A stretch of 64,000 nt of DNA, taken from NCBI GenBank assembly GCA_008973525.1, contig WACJ01000124.1:3534001-3598000 (forward strand), given 5' to 3'. This stretch comes from Stenopsyche tienmushanensis (Eukaryota; Arthropoda; Insecta; Trichoptera; Stenopsychidae). Shown here piece by piece: positions 36,901-49,399 of the stretch; the stretch's first letter is position 1; the number at the start of each line of letters is the position of its first letter. The notes under the pieces are model-generated. The model was not told the origin of the DNA and searched no databases. It saw nothing but the letters and a program-made list of their open reading frames with translations. Made by a program: the position numbers and the translations under genes.

Positions 36901-39003
36901 AGGGAAAGGTTAATATAACAATTTAAAAAATATATATGTACTGTATATATGTATACATATTTTATACATATATACACTACACTATACTTTTAGCTAATAA
37001 TTACTGTTAACAAATTAAAAAGAGCTATGCATAAAATTAGCTTTTCTTATGAGTTATGCTGATATTTCAACCGCGCGAGTGTCTGGCGCATTCTTTTAGA
37101 TTTAAAGTTATTAGTTTTAGAATAAATATTTACGATATAGTTGTTGTATGATAATTTATTCAGTAGAGCCCAATATCATGAAAGCGATGTGTATATTTAG
37201 TGGCGAATTGGGAAATCTTGAGAATTTAACAGCTGCCTTCGATGAAGGATGATGATGTATGCGTTTATATGAAACTGTCCCAATTGGGCCTTCGAGTCCC
37301 AAACCCCCATAAATCATATTAGCGCGCACTGATTCATCATAAAGACGCCCTTACACCCTCCGCAGCCGACAATTGCAGTCTCCTTAGCTCTTAAGCCTTA
37401 ATGTTTTTAAAAAAAAAAGAGTGCAAAAAATTCATAACACGGAGTCGTTCCGCGAGCATAATGGACGTAGACATACCTCGCGGGAGGAAGGTCTTAAGGG
37501 TGGTAATATCAGGTCTTGAACAGACAATGGAAATTCTCCGAGGCGGCTCTGATGACACAAAGACTAACGCTACTTGAGTTATGATTTTTTTTGCGTCCGT
37601 GAATGCGAGTACGTCGCGACACGTAGTATGAAAATTTCAAAGCCCAGCTGCGAAAATTACAAGAATTTTCACTCGGCGAATATCTCCACTGGCGGCAATT
37701 AAAACGTCGCCTTTAAATAAGAAAGGTCCGAAGTCTGAGTGAAAAGTTCGCACGTCTTCCGCATAAAAAGCGACATTTTGTATCGATACTCCGGTAAGAT
37801 AATATATCGCGAACTTAAAAGCTTTCCAATTCTATCGAGAATTCAATTTCGAAAATGTACAGTCGTAATGTTTTATTTTTATATGTGAAGACGTGCTTAT
37901 ATTACGGAATCTCTGTCTGCCATGGTAGGCAGGGTAGACGAAATAGGAGATGTATTCATTTTAAGACGTTATTTTGGATATCGGATTGCCTTAACATTAT
38001 CTTTTATTGTATGGCAATTATTTACTCATTGTATCGTCATCATCATATGACACACAGTCATCATGTAAATTTCTCCTATACTCATTCATGGATAAGAATT
38101 ATAATACCGTCTAGTTTAAGCTCTTTGCTCGTCGAGATTTTTATTTACATAACTATTAACTCATTTAAATTAAAACTGAAAGAAAAAAATATTTCATCCC
38201 TTAATCCTTTTAGTATTTGACGTAATTTGATAAGACTTGAGAAAAAAGTTATGAAAAAGTATGATTGATGTTTGCAAATTTTAATATGATACATATTACG
38301 AAATAAATGAATTTCCTTTTTTAAACTATATTTGCAAGCAAAAATAATGATTGTTTGGTCGTAGTTTGGTATATATGTATTATAGTATAAAGAATTTTGA
38401 AAAAAATAATGTCAATATTAAAAGCCACCGACTAATAAGTCGACGTTGGCACTTTTGTTATATACTCGCAATCCTGGATTCCCAGCATAGTTTATTAAGC
38501 CACAAATTGAGAGTATTATTCCTGTTTTATGTGAAATTTTTACGACTCATTATTTATTTTACTGCATCTAATCCTACGCTCTCTTGTCTAATATTCGTTT
38601 ACAATCGTATTGTTCATTGATTAACAAACTTCACCCCTGTTCTCACACTTAAAATTCTAATCCTAAAAGTTTACTATGTACCAATAATCAATGCCTTACA
38701 ATGCTTACTATTATTTGTTTACAATCATGGTGCTGGACGGCTGAAAAACTTCATCTTTCATTTTCCCGTAACAAACTCGCAAGCATCGTCAAGACCCTCA
38801 GTTTGCTAGTATCCCACCAATAAACCCTTAAACCTAAAAATATATAATCGGCGCTTCAACGATTCAGCATTATTATTCTCCACTACTAAGAGGGTTAAAA
38901 AAAAATGAAGAAGTTTGTGATCATGGAAAAATGACATATATTGTGGTAAAAGCAACATCGTTACGCAGCTACCACTCAACCAATATTAAAGCCATTTACT
39001 TTT
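33906..39003. other. Long noncoding stretch with palindromes and GC-richer islands
   Basis: A 127-codon + frame at 34162-34545 has no recognised motif. A perfect hairpin, ACTAATAAGGGCTTATTAGT, lies at 34541-34560. GC-richer islands at about 34350-34660, 35290-35660 and 37370-37800 lack recognisable exons; the second ends in a Pol III-like B-box (GGTTCGAGACC, 35582-35592) followed by a T-run. Two GTGACC...GGTCAC palindromes (36244-36259, 36417-36432) are listed separately. AT microsatellite-like sequence lies at about 36927-36975. Confidence 0.5.
36244..36432. repeat. Pair of GTGACC(A/G)TxTGGTCAC-type palindromes
   Basis: GTGACCATTTGGTCAC at 36244-36259 and GTGACCGTATGGTCAC at 36417-36432 are close relatives of each other, and each is an imperfect 16-bp palindrome. 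They are 157 bp apart and flanked by A/T-rich DNA. They could be ends or subterminal repeats of a small MITE, but no terminal repeat or target duplication was identified. Confidence 0.5.
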
Positions 39004-39255
39004 TTAACTTCCAAATAAGTGAGATGTCTGAGTTCTGAAATTCCACTGTTTCACTGCTGGAGTGACATTCAAGAAATGCCTCTGCCAATCTTTCAAGCTC
39101 TTCGGGTACTTGTCAGCAAGTTGACAATTAAAAGGACTTACAACCCTACTGACAGCATGTGAAACAAGCTCTGGAATGCAAGCACTACAACATACTGTTA
39201 AGTCATTTAGTCTTAAGATAGTTTTGTCGCAATAGTGATGATCATAAATATGTAT
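39004..39255 (-). pseudogene. Unrecognised open frame ending in a stop, possible exon or retrocopy
   Basis: On the minus strand a frame is open from about 39255 to a stop at 39004-39006. It reads through DKTILRLNDLTVCCSACIPE, then VSHAVSRVVSPFNCQLADKY, then PKSLKDWQRHFLNV, and ends TSHLFGS. The composition (mixed polar residues, Trp, Cys, no low-complexity runs) is more protein-like than other open frames in this stretch, and base composition rises above the flanks. I do not recognise the family. No start codon or clear splice acceptor defines its left limit. It may be a terminal exon on the minus strand, a fragment of a mobile element, or chance. Confidence 0.3.
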
Positions 39256-41800
39256 TATATTTTCTTTTAATAAAAAGACATTGATGTTATTTCATAAATA
39301 CATAAGAATTTAAGCTGATAAAATGCCAAACTATGCAATTTTATTGCATGCCACTTGTCGTGGAGTAAATATTCGATAAGATCATCAGTAAGTTATGATA
39401 AAAATAATGCAAATCTCGTTAGTGTGTTAAATTATAGTGTTAAAAAAGACGCCATGAAAGTGGAAAAATAACAACTTGTTTTGAAGGTTTTGAAGCTTTT
39501 ACCATGCTCAGATTGATTTAAGTTAGTATAAATTAATAAGAAATTGTTCATTATAGTATAGTGAATCTATCACAAACTTTTGAACAATCTTCTCAAATTA
39601 GAATTTTTTTAAAGCAATTAAATCTCCTGAATCTAATAACAAATATGATAATTTTAAATGTTGAGCCATGCTTTCTTTACTGTACTAATCGTTTCAAATG
39701 TATTTTAATCATTCATATTCAATTACTCTATATTCTGTGTGAATTTGTAGTGTAATAAATTTAACGAATTAAGCTCACAAGAAAACAATCTATTTCATCG
39801 GGAAGACAAATCTATTTCTTACATAATCCAGGAAAACGATATATTCTTATATATCGACGATATATAAAATCATTTATAATTTAAGTATTACAAGATGAAT
39901 TCATCGTATTGATGGCTTAAATCTGTATTAATTAATATGACAGTGATTAGGAACGTAGATGGTCTTTGCCTCAAAGGATCTGTGGTAAATGTTGCTCTTA
40001 TAAGACTATTAGGTTTAATGAGACGTCGGTCATGAAAATTAGCATTCAATATCCTTGTATTGGGAGCTATTTAAGCCGAATTAAGATCCGAGAGCTTAGA
40101 CAACTTCTTAAAAGCATGCTATTTTAATTAATATTTCATAAAGCCGGCGTAAATTGTAGTTGATGGACACACACGCAGTAACAGTAAAGTTCTAATGGGT
40201 CCTAGCAAATTTGCTGTTGTTCAAATAGAGTTGTGTATGAATTAATTAAATTCAAAGACACGGAGAAGGCTTTAGTGCTATAATTATAACTGATGCTGGT
40301 TTGCGAAGTTTATCACTACAAAATATGGCGTAATCGCGTCTCTCCCTTAGACTGCTACCCCCGCTACACAAAAGGCTCGCATAATTTATTTGCACTATTA
40401 GGATAAGCATATCCGGGTGGCAAACTAATAAATCGCAATAATAATCTTCGCTGTATGTAGGCAATTCGGCGTCGTTAGCATTCAAATTTGTCTTCGTAAT
40501 TTTAAATTATCTCCAGGTAAAGTATGGGCACAATCAATCATTGACGTTTCAATTTTTTTCCCGATGGAGCCTGAATTATCGAAGCCTCGCAGTGTTTGCG
40601 CATCCTCGCTTCTTGGAATTACTTATAAAATATTAATATAATTCCGCCTTTGTGTAGATTGACGTTGTTTGGTGCCGGGGCTGATATACAACATCAAAAA
40701 ATCTCCGGGTAAGATAAGCGGAAATAAAAGGACGAAGATGTCCCGTTTCCAAATCGGGGAAACGTACCGTCTCAACATTTGTCTTAATCAATCAGGGGAG
40801 AGATCTTGATTGAAGTATTTTCTTCGTATTATTTTTCCATGGTTGTATTCGAGCCGAAAGGACGTGCCCCGAATTGAAATTCGCTTTTTAAGAGATTCCT
40901 ATCGCGTAAATTCGGCTTATACTGTTTTTTCATTAATAATCCGACCATTGTTTAATTATACGCAGCTGAAATGTTTTGATAACATTCGATACAAATTCAC
41001 CCTTTCAGCGCTTGACCCACCCTTAATCATATTAATTTTACCTGAATGGATTTCGCATTAATCCTGCATTAAAGCCTTTTAATGTAATATGTAAATGTGT
41101 TTTCAAAGATGATTTATCTAACAAACAACAATCAAAAGCGCTATAATTAAAAGCTATGCCAAATCTATTGATCGAACGTGAGTTATTTTTATAGGAGGTC
41201 TTTAAGATATTTTTTAAAAAATTCTAATTGTCTGATTTAGTTTGTAAATCCCAATCCTTCAAATTTATTGGATTTTAATTTGAACCATTACAAGTAGATC
41301 AACGAACCAGAATCAAACTGCCATATCAACACTTGATCAATAATAAAAGCTATCAATTAATATTCAATCTTCCTTAACAATAGTCATTTATGATTAGGAT
41401 CCATTTTTATAGTTAATGAATTGCTCTGTTCAATGATCTAGATTCAAGTTTGCTTTGAAAAAATATTATATTTTAAAGAGAATTGACAAAAAAATGTCAA
41501 AAGCTATGTGCGTCTTTTATCATATGTATATCGCTTATGTTTCCGTGGGAACGTTTGAAAAAAGCCGACAAAACTGAATGCGTACCAAATAACAACTTTT
41601 CATAAGTGACCTCGATCGTTAGATCATCAATGAGAATATTTTTGTTGAGATAATTTGAATATAGCCTGTAAGTGGTATTGCATCCAGCACTGTACTGCTT
41701 CAAAATGTGGTCGGCGACCACATTAAAGTGATCAGTAATGTTCTTTATAAGCTTATTACTTATTTATAAGTTCATATAGAACTTAAATGCTTGTTCCTTT
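39256..41800. other. Noncoding stretch, nothing recognised
   Basis: AT-rich, with a GC-richer island at about 40560-40830. At 40516/40517 a CTCCAG is directly followed by GTAAAG, a weaker version of the joined splice-site arrangement at 22407. No gene seen. Confidence 0.5.
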
Positions 41801-41902
41801 TCACTCAATAAGTTCGTAGGATTTCATTTTTAACTATATTCTTCTTCATTTGGGGTCGTTTTTTCGCAATATTTTCAAAACAAAACTCCTATGAACTTAT
41901 CC
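41801..41902. mobile_element. About 100-bp MITE sharing the mariner end found at 6860-6880
   Basis: The left end, 41801-41821, is identical over 21 bases to the reverse complement of 6860-6880, the 3' end of the mariner copy above. The right end, TCCTATGAACTTAT at 41887-41900, is an imperfect inverted relative. Between them lie only about 65 AT-rich bases. This looks like an extreme internal-deletion derivative of that mariner family. Confidence 0.75.
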
Positions 41903-43530
41903 AGGGATGTGTTAGCTCGATTAGAAACAAATCTGGGGATTTTGGGGGTTCAATTAATTTTATTTTTGAACATTGGATCGCTCTTTATGCATTAAAAAAG
42001 TTTTGGAGTATGTTCATGATAAGCGTTCATTTGATGAAATTATGCATCGATGACCGCGCGACACGCGTTGCATTTACAAAGATGATGATTTTGATTCCAA
42101 ATGTATCGTCCGATTCTGATCGTCGGTTTCCATCAGCCTTGACCCTCGACAAGATTGATATATCAGCTCGGTGGCGTGCAAGCTTCACGAACTGTTTTTC
42201 CACATTTTTTGGTTAGCACGCACTTTGGTGGTTCTCAGGACCGGGTCGCGACCGCGCGTGACCATTGGTGACCTCTGATCTTTGCCGGCTTTTTGTTGTA
42301 CTTTCGAAGATTGACCACACCGGTCCGGTATCATCTTGCAAAGTCGCTTTTGTGGGAAAAAATACAAAATTACCACAGCGAACACCTATTAACCCGTGAG
42401 TCGATGGAAAGTCGAATTTGTGAAATAATTCTTTAATGCATCCCGATGGGATATTTTCGCTAGATTTTTCACATGAAAATCGATTGCCATATCCATGCTC
42501 CGGTATGTAATCGCTTGAATCGGGTAAACAAAGTTATTCCGATGTGAAATATGGCCGCCAATGGTACTAGAATCGGAGAGCAAGATAAAAAGAGCACGAT
42601 TCTAACGCCGAAAATACGACGAGACATCGCAAAAAAATCGTCCATTAAACTCGCCCATGCAAACGAAATAAATTGAGCAGATTCCGAAAAAAGCAAATGT
42701 CGCTGCCCATCGTCCCCTTGCACATCCAAATGCATTATCCACATCATTCCTCCCAAAACAAAGTAGATTGAAAAAGGAAAAAAAAATGAGGCGAGATCAT
42801 ACATTTTACATATTAGAAGTTAATCCGCGGATTCATAACGTAAGACCTGTTCGTCGCTGAGGATTTCGAATTAGTAATTCGTACTTTAATTGAGATTATG
42901 CCTTGATAGTGTCTAAATCTGAAATTAATTAAAGTATTAATCAATTTCCTCTTTGAGAGCGAAATTGATACGCAGAATAATTTAGCACTAATTCGCCCCT
43001 GTTATAACAGAGACACTGAAAATACACGTATCCGTACAAATATCGCCAATTTATAATCAAGGCGCAAATAATTCCATCCCCCCCTAACATGGTATTATTT
43101 TATCTCGCGAATATCATCATGGTTGAAATTTGTGGACCTGCAACGGAATAGTTCGCAATGGTTGCGTCGGTTCTATTGAAAAAAACACGTCCACCATGAT
43201 TTTCCATTGAAATTTTCCGGCTTTATTGTGATATAAGTGAAGAAACGCGTTTCGGGACTTCTTTGCAAAAATAAGCTTAGCAATTATCCTGCAACGTAAA
43301 TAAAAGATAGACCCATCCCGACAATTTACAATAGACTCGTTTACATTTTATACGACGCCCGTTTAAAATAGCCTTTAGAAAACGCTCTGCTTAAAAACGT
43401 TTTCCATCGCAGACAATTGCCGAGTCGCCATAATAAATTGTGTTTATTATGTTTACGTCGCAATGGTATGTATTTACGCTGAATAATTCAATTTATTTAA
43501 TATTGTGTACTCGTTTGTTTTGACGTTTAA
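41903..43530. other. Noncoding stretch with one hydrophobic open frame
   Basis: A 111-codon minus-strand frame at 42469-42804 starts with ATG and is rich in hydrophobic segments (for example FFFPFSIYFVLGGMMWIM). I cannot match it to a family. The frame ends without a recognisable splice donor, and the neighbouring frame is open for 64 codons too. It could be a decayed receptor-like exon or chance. A GC-richer patch lies at about 42160-42350. Confidence 0.35.
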
Positions 43531-44150
43531 TACGAGGGTCATCTAGAAAGTTAGGTTAAAAAGAAGCTGGCGCACCTGGCGATCTTAACGGTCTATTTGT
43601 TTGGTCCCGCGTCTTTGTCGGCCATTTTGATCAGTCACAGTAAATTCTTCCGATGGAGTCGTGTGAGATTCGCGTGGTCATAAATTTCTTGACTTTGCAG
43701 AATAATACCACCGTGAATATCCATCGGAAGCTCATGGAAATATATGGTAGTGATTAGCTCATGGAAATATATGGTAGGAAATATATGGTAGTGTTAGGTT
43801 AAGTTAGGTAACTCGTGCAAATAATTGATAAAGACTTGTGCATAGAATTGACGACCTCCACGAAGAGTTTCCTGACATTTCTCGAAGTCTCCTAAATGAT
43901 ATTGTGTGGTAAAAACTTAATTATATGAAGTTATGTGCCCCATGGGTATCCAGAATGCTCACACTAAAACACTCAAAATCGCGTGACCGCCGTGCGTGAA
44001 TTTTTGGATCGTTTTGCACAGAAGGGAGAGGCTTTTCTGGACTATATCGTGACGGGGGATGAGACGTTGGCATGTCACTATATTCTGGAATCCAAAAACA
44101 ATTCAAAAAGAGCTGACGGCGGAAATCTATGACACAAAAGCTCCGACTAG
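43531..44150 (+). pseudogene. Mariner transposase pseudogene with internal deletion
   Basis: The copy begins with TACGAGGGTCATCTAGAAAG, typical of one mariner group's terminal repeat. An ATG at 43653 opens MESCEIRVVINFLTLQNNT, the N-terminal helix of the family. After a gap, 43930-44110 gives in shifting frames KLCAPWVSRMLT and REFLDRF-like sequence. A further stretch reads FLDYIVTGDETLACHYILES, which contains the first catalytic Asp in TGDE. The region between is shortened and contains a 22-bp direct duplication (43729-43750 and 43756-43777). The rest of the catalytic domain and the 3' end are missing. Non-functional. Confidence 0.88.
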
Positions 44151-44632
44151 GGGTCCCAAATATTCATAAAATCGAGAATATTCGAGTATTGAACATTTTA
44201 GCATTTTATAAAAATATCCTAAATTTCACTTATAAATCATCATAAATTTTTAATCTATGGTCATAACAGCAGTAGCAATAACTGTTTTTGTATTTTGCAA
44301 TGTATTTTTGATTTAAATAAATCATTATTTTATGCAATTGGTTTAAAGAAAATGATTTCTGAGCTTCCAAAGTCACATAAAATGTGCAAACTAATGAGAA
44401 ATGTCAACTTCTAAATTATTTAAACAAAAAACTTGCCATCAATTTGAACATAGTTTGGTTTTAAAATTTTCTCTAGTTTATACATTTTCCATATTTTTAA
44501 GGATTGAATGAAAAATATTTCGATATTTCGAACCTCCTACCGGGTTCATGTCCGCGGATTGAGTCAATCCGCTTTGAGGCGAAATTTTCGCTGATATTTT
44601 CGAAATAGCCCTGTTGCAGCATTTTGGAATTC
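44151..44632. other. Noncoding stretch, nothing recognised
   Basis: AT-rich sequence between the mariner fragment and a TTAA MITE. I see no coding or repeat signal in it. Confidence 0.5.
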
Positions 44633-44911
44633 TTAAACCCCTTCAACGTTATGTTTCACCGTTAAAAGTGTCACATTGGATACATAAGTTATATCCAGTA
44701 TACGAAAATAGTATATCATCAAGTTCGAAAAAGTCAGTTCCCGAGATGAATCATTCTTACATTTAACGTACACAATACTGCAATCGGACATACCCGTCAT
44801 TTTCCATCGAGGTTTGCTTAATTTTCATAATACGGATATATCCGTCATACCCACTTTGCATGGACTTTGGTCTTGACGGATATACACGTCATATCCACTT
44901 AAGGGGGTTAA
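44633..44911. mobile_element. TTAA-flanked MITE, family D
   Basis: Bounded by TTAA at 44633-44636 and 44908-44911, with C-rich inner ends ACCCCTTCAACG and, inverted, CCCCCTTAAGTG. The right half holds several copies of a GACGGATATA-type motif in both orientations (near 44788-44806, 44834-44850 and 44873-44895), which would allow extensive folding. No coding frame. The TTAA target with C-rich termini is typical of piggyBac-mobilised MITEs. It differs in sequence from family A. Confidence 0.75.
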
Positions 44912-47900
44912 ACTTGGTTTTCCAAAGCTTGAATTTGGAATTTCGCATAATTTCGTGTAAATGAGAAGTGTACCGCGTTTTTTAATTAGTCAAAGATCAA
45001 CAGTGATTGAGAAAGCTACAAGTTCGGCTATTTAAAATTGACAAAGGTAATATATTCTTCAATTGCCTTTTAATATCGAGTCATTTTTGCTATTTCTATT
45101 TTTTTAAATGAATTTCAAAAGAATGACGTCAACAAAAAAATCTGCTAACTTTTTATACGAGTTCAAATTGAAATAATTCGAAATAGGCATAATAATGTCG
45201 AAATAGGAAAGATAAAAATGCTGGACAATTGAGTGCCGCACGAACTGTCAGAAGGCTAAAATTGAGGCGCTTGGGAGTGTTATCTTCGTTGAAAAATTCA
45301 AATATATAACAATTGTATCCAAGATTTCAAATAAGTTTACTTGAGTTTTTTACAAATAAACTTTCTAAATTATTTAATAAAAATACACTGATAATATTCG
45401 AATAATTTTACAAATATTCGAATTTACAAATATTTAAAAAAGGGCTAATATATCCGACTACAGAATTCTCGACTTTGACGGTAATTACGTTGAAAAATAG
45501 TTTAATATCTTTGTGATGTATTCTGTGATTTTCAATTAAATACCAGCATTTTTCGATCCTACATAAATATTTTAAACTTACTTTCTGGATGATCCTCGTA
45601 TTTGACAGGTCGGATGTGTGTTGCAGATTTGGTCGTAAATTTCGATCATGTCGATTTATTCAAATCTTTACAAATATCAAACATGGGATATATGACGCTA
45701 TGCTGACAGTTTGCTTATTGATGTAACAAGATTAATTGAATTAATGTGTTTCCCTTAAATAAATTTGTATTGAATTGTTTTATCTTTACTTTAAACCGAA
45801 TTAACTATCCCAAATGACTTGTTTGTTAACAATAACTTTGCTCTTCGTCCGTGTATAAATTATGTATATTCAACGTTCGGGCTTACTTCTGTTCACTAGT
45901 GTAATAGCCGTCCCGTGATCAAATCATTCTTAATTGAAAGCCTTTTTGTTGGTCCTGTCTCAAGTAACGTTTAATCAGCTTTCATTCTGCTGACGATGCT
46001 TCTGAGTTTGCGGCGAGTACTTCCATTTTAATTCAATCACGCTTATCAAATACTTTGTCGACGTTCAAATTTCACTCGGTACCCATTTAGGACGGTCCCT
46101 ACTGTTAAGACGAACCGTTTGCTTCCAGTACACATTCACTCGAAAATTTAATTGAAGTCTCAAACAAGCCGAAGGAGGCCCCATGCTAGTTTCTGTGATT
46201 TGATCGCACATCGGATGAGACGCCCCGCAAGATCGCAGGAAATATCCATCCCCGACAAAAGTTCATTGTTTAATTTCGCAATGAAGTTTGACGATTTCAC
46301 AAGTGAAATTTAACCCTCGACTCAAATTTTAAGAACGTGACCCGCTGCGATTTCGCTCTGTACACACAAGCGAAACTAATGGTGTTAATTAATTTTGCGC
46401 TTTTCGACTCCTCAGACAATATTCTGGCCGTGAATTTAAAGTTTGCAATTAGGCCGCCGACTTTTGAAGGCTCTCGAGGAGTTAAGTGAGCAAGTTACAG
46501 CCGAGTTGGCTTATTTAATCTGTCGTGTATCACACTGTATTTCACATGATATTGTTTGCTTATTGTCAAAGTTTACAACGCCAGCTGGAACAATTGTTAA
46601 CTTTGGCACGTCAACTGGAAGGCTGCCTCCTAATTCCGGTTGTTGCTCGACAAGTTGACGCATAATGAAATATTTAACTCGAGATAATCGTCAATTTGTG
46701 ATGATATTAAGTAATGCCTTCGGAGGGTTCCCGCCATGGACAACTGTCCCTTATGAACGTTGTGCCCGACGAGGAGACGCTCTGTGCAAACTTAAGGGTT
46801 CGAAATTAACCTCACTTAACCTAAAATAAGTTCCAGCTGCAGGACAAACGCCCTAACTAAAATATTCAGTCGGCAATTTAATTAAATTGTAATTTAATCC
46901 ACAAGCACAGGACGCGTGTTAAATATGAATATATATATTTTTTGCGGTGAACCTTTGAATTTATTTTGAAAATCGCTGTTTATTTGGCGGACATTAAATT
47001 TGGATTGCGACAACCCCAGACGTGTAAAAGTTCTGACGTAAATTGATAAAATCGCTTTCAATTTTTAACTGACGCATCCTGTAAAAAGGCTTTCAAGATT
47101 TCAAAACATATTTACGTTTTGATTCCTGAAGCACCTTAAAATGTATATTTTATAACATTACTTGGTGGACTTGGTGTTGCGATCTTAACACAAACGGAAC
47201 AAGGTTTAATTGATTTTTTTTTAGCAATAATTGTATATATATAAAACCATTACAAATTATATATGCAGGCATAACGCAAAACGTGCCATAGCGTCTATAT
47301 ATCGTCACGCCGCACTTTTTGCGAAAATTTCTCGCTAATAATATAATACTGTTTTACATTGTTTAAATAGGGACGTTTATATGATATTTCACTATATTCA
47401 GTTTATCTTCTAGAAATACCAAAAAAATCATCTTTATTTCAGTGATTAATGGCAGTGGTTATATATGTCTGAATTAACATTGAATTGGCAAGATTAGTGA
47501 TTGTTGGTGGAAGAAAAGATGATATTGTTTCTTTGACGAAAAACAACCAATAAAAATAGCAAAAAGCTCTGATCAACTACCGTTTTGATTTCCACTTTTC
47601 GTGATGTTCAATTTGTCCTATTGCGCCTATACAAGTGTCACTTCAAAAACTTAGAACCTAAACAAATATCTATACAGCTATGATAATAATTACAAAATTG
47701 AATTTAATATTAATATTTTTAAAACTGATTGTTGTTATTTAATTATGTTTTTGTATTGTATTAACAATTGCTTGATATAATGCAATCATCATAACGATGC
47801 ACTGATTAAATGAGCATTACTTGCCCTACATATCCTGCAGCCCGCATCTCAGCCAATCAAAAACCAATTAATCTCATCACGTAGGGGATGTAAGAGAAAG

Positions 47901-48726
47901 GATAAAGAATTATTTTTTTATCTGCAGCTCATTGCGTCATTTCGAGATGAGATGATGATAAATGCTGCGCAGCGTGCCGCCCTGATTATATTTCCTTATA
48001 ATGTATAAACGATATAAACACATCAAATTATACTCGTACGGCGTTATATATAAACCAATTAAAGTTATAAATGTAACGATTTAAAGAAACGAAGAGGCCG
48101 GCGAATGATGTGCGCGGTTCACACGCTTTTTTCTTGTATGGAAGTTGTGGGAATTTCTGTATCTGAAAGTCACTCGAGTCGTTTGTTCCCTGATGACCGC
48201 AGCTAATATCACTCATCCAACAACTGACCTTTGCATTAACTAATGTCCACGATACAATCTTGGGTGATGGAACTGGCTCGGCTTAATTGAATACGTTCCC
48301 CAAACATCCGGGACAGCTCGATACATTATTGCAACACATCTTTATCAGCATCTCGATTAGATACTTACTCTATTTTCATTGAGAGCCGATCGACGATAAC
48401 AGTATAACTTAATCGGAAACCGAATTTGAAAATCCACATCTTTGATAGGTAATTAAAGCGAACGCCTTTGTAATCACTAATGTCATCATCAGCCCAGCGT
48501 AACCCATCGAAACATAAATGCTTTTCTGTTTTAATCGCAATCTGAATTTGTTGCATCTCGCAATGCTATCAAATGTAACCACCCATACATACCCGTTTCT
48601 TGAGCTTGAGCTTTCTATTACCATTTTACTTTAACATTAAGTTACTTTCTACCTTGTTGGTTAAAAAAAAATAACGTTTTCATCGTTTATCGGAAAGAAC
48701 CAATGTTTAAGAATACGTTCAGTAAA
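44912..48726. other. Noncoding stretch, nothing recognised
   Basis: AT-rich with a GC-richer area at about 46080-46800. The 71-codon frame at 46443-46658 has no motif. I see no splice-bounded exon or repeat that matches elsewhere in the window. Confidence 0.5.
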
Positions 48727-49165
48727 TTTCAAGTCGATATAAATTAAATTCGCAAAGTTATAGGCCGACGAAGAGAAGCTTGAAAACTACTTTTTCCAAG
48801 CTCATGGAAGTGCTCACACAAGCCCTAGATGAGCATTTTTTATAAAATTTGGCAAAAACGTGTATAATAAACATTTTCATCGTATAGACTACAATTATCA
48901 AAAAATATTCAAAAACAAGTCAAAAAAAGAACCAAAAACTATAAAAAATGTTGGTAAAAATACAAACTTTTCTTCGATCGCTTACTATTTTTTTATTTTC
49001 CAATATTTCTTCTTAATTGTAGTCTAAGCTATACACAATATTATACAAAGTAAAAACATGTTTAATTTGTTTGCTGCAAATCACTTTTTCAGGACTTAAG
49101 ACTTCCATGGTGAAAAATATCATCGCTCGCGCACTGACATACATGGCTCCTCTCACTCCCACTAA
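48727..49165. repeat. Dispersed repeat family B, copy 2
   Basis: Same orientation and order of blocks as 3304-3775: AATTTCAAGTCGATATAAA, TATAGGCCGACGAAGAGAAG, CTCATGGAAGTGCTCACACA, GTGTATAATAAACA, CAGGACTTAAGACTTCCATG, CACTCCCACTA. It lacks about 30 bases present near 3360-3390 of copy 1. No TTAA element follows it, so family B is separate from the element next to copy 1. Confidence 0.8.
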
Positions 49166-49399
49166 CGAAACGGAATACAATTACGTGATTTTCATAAACT
49201 TTTTCTTCGACTTTCGATTCGATTGTATATGCTGACATATAGACATTCATGTAATATTTATTTACACTCAAAAAATATATAAATGCCGGCAACCACATCG
49301 TCAAATAATATCAAAACAACAAAATGAGAAAGAGTCAACTTTGTAGGAATAATTGCACTAATATACTCCGACACTGTTACAGTTGCAGACTTTTTTGTC

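Noticed and set aside
12935..42360. Su(H)-like sites (YGTGRGAAM) near 12935, 16554, 18669, 34858, 41544 and 42353
   Set aside because: Attractive because bib acts in Notch signalling, but about four matches are expected by chance in 64 kb on two strands. They are scattered rather than clustered, with no paired site.
42469..42804. 111-residue hydrophobic minus-strand frame as a chemosensory receptor exon
   Set aside because: It has hydrophobic stretches but no receptor motif, no splice sites and an equally open neighbouring frame. I do not claim a gene.
43790..43815. Telomere-like TTAGG repeats (GTTAGGTTAAGTTAGGT)
   Set aside because: Only two or three imperfect units inside a mariner fragment. 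This is a common short motif in insect DNA, not a telomeric array.
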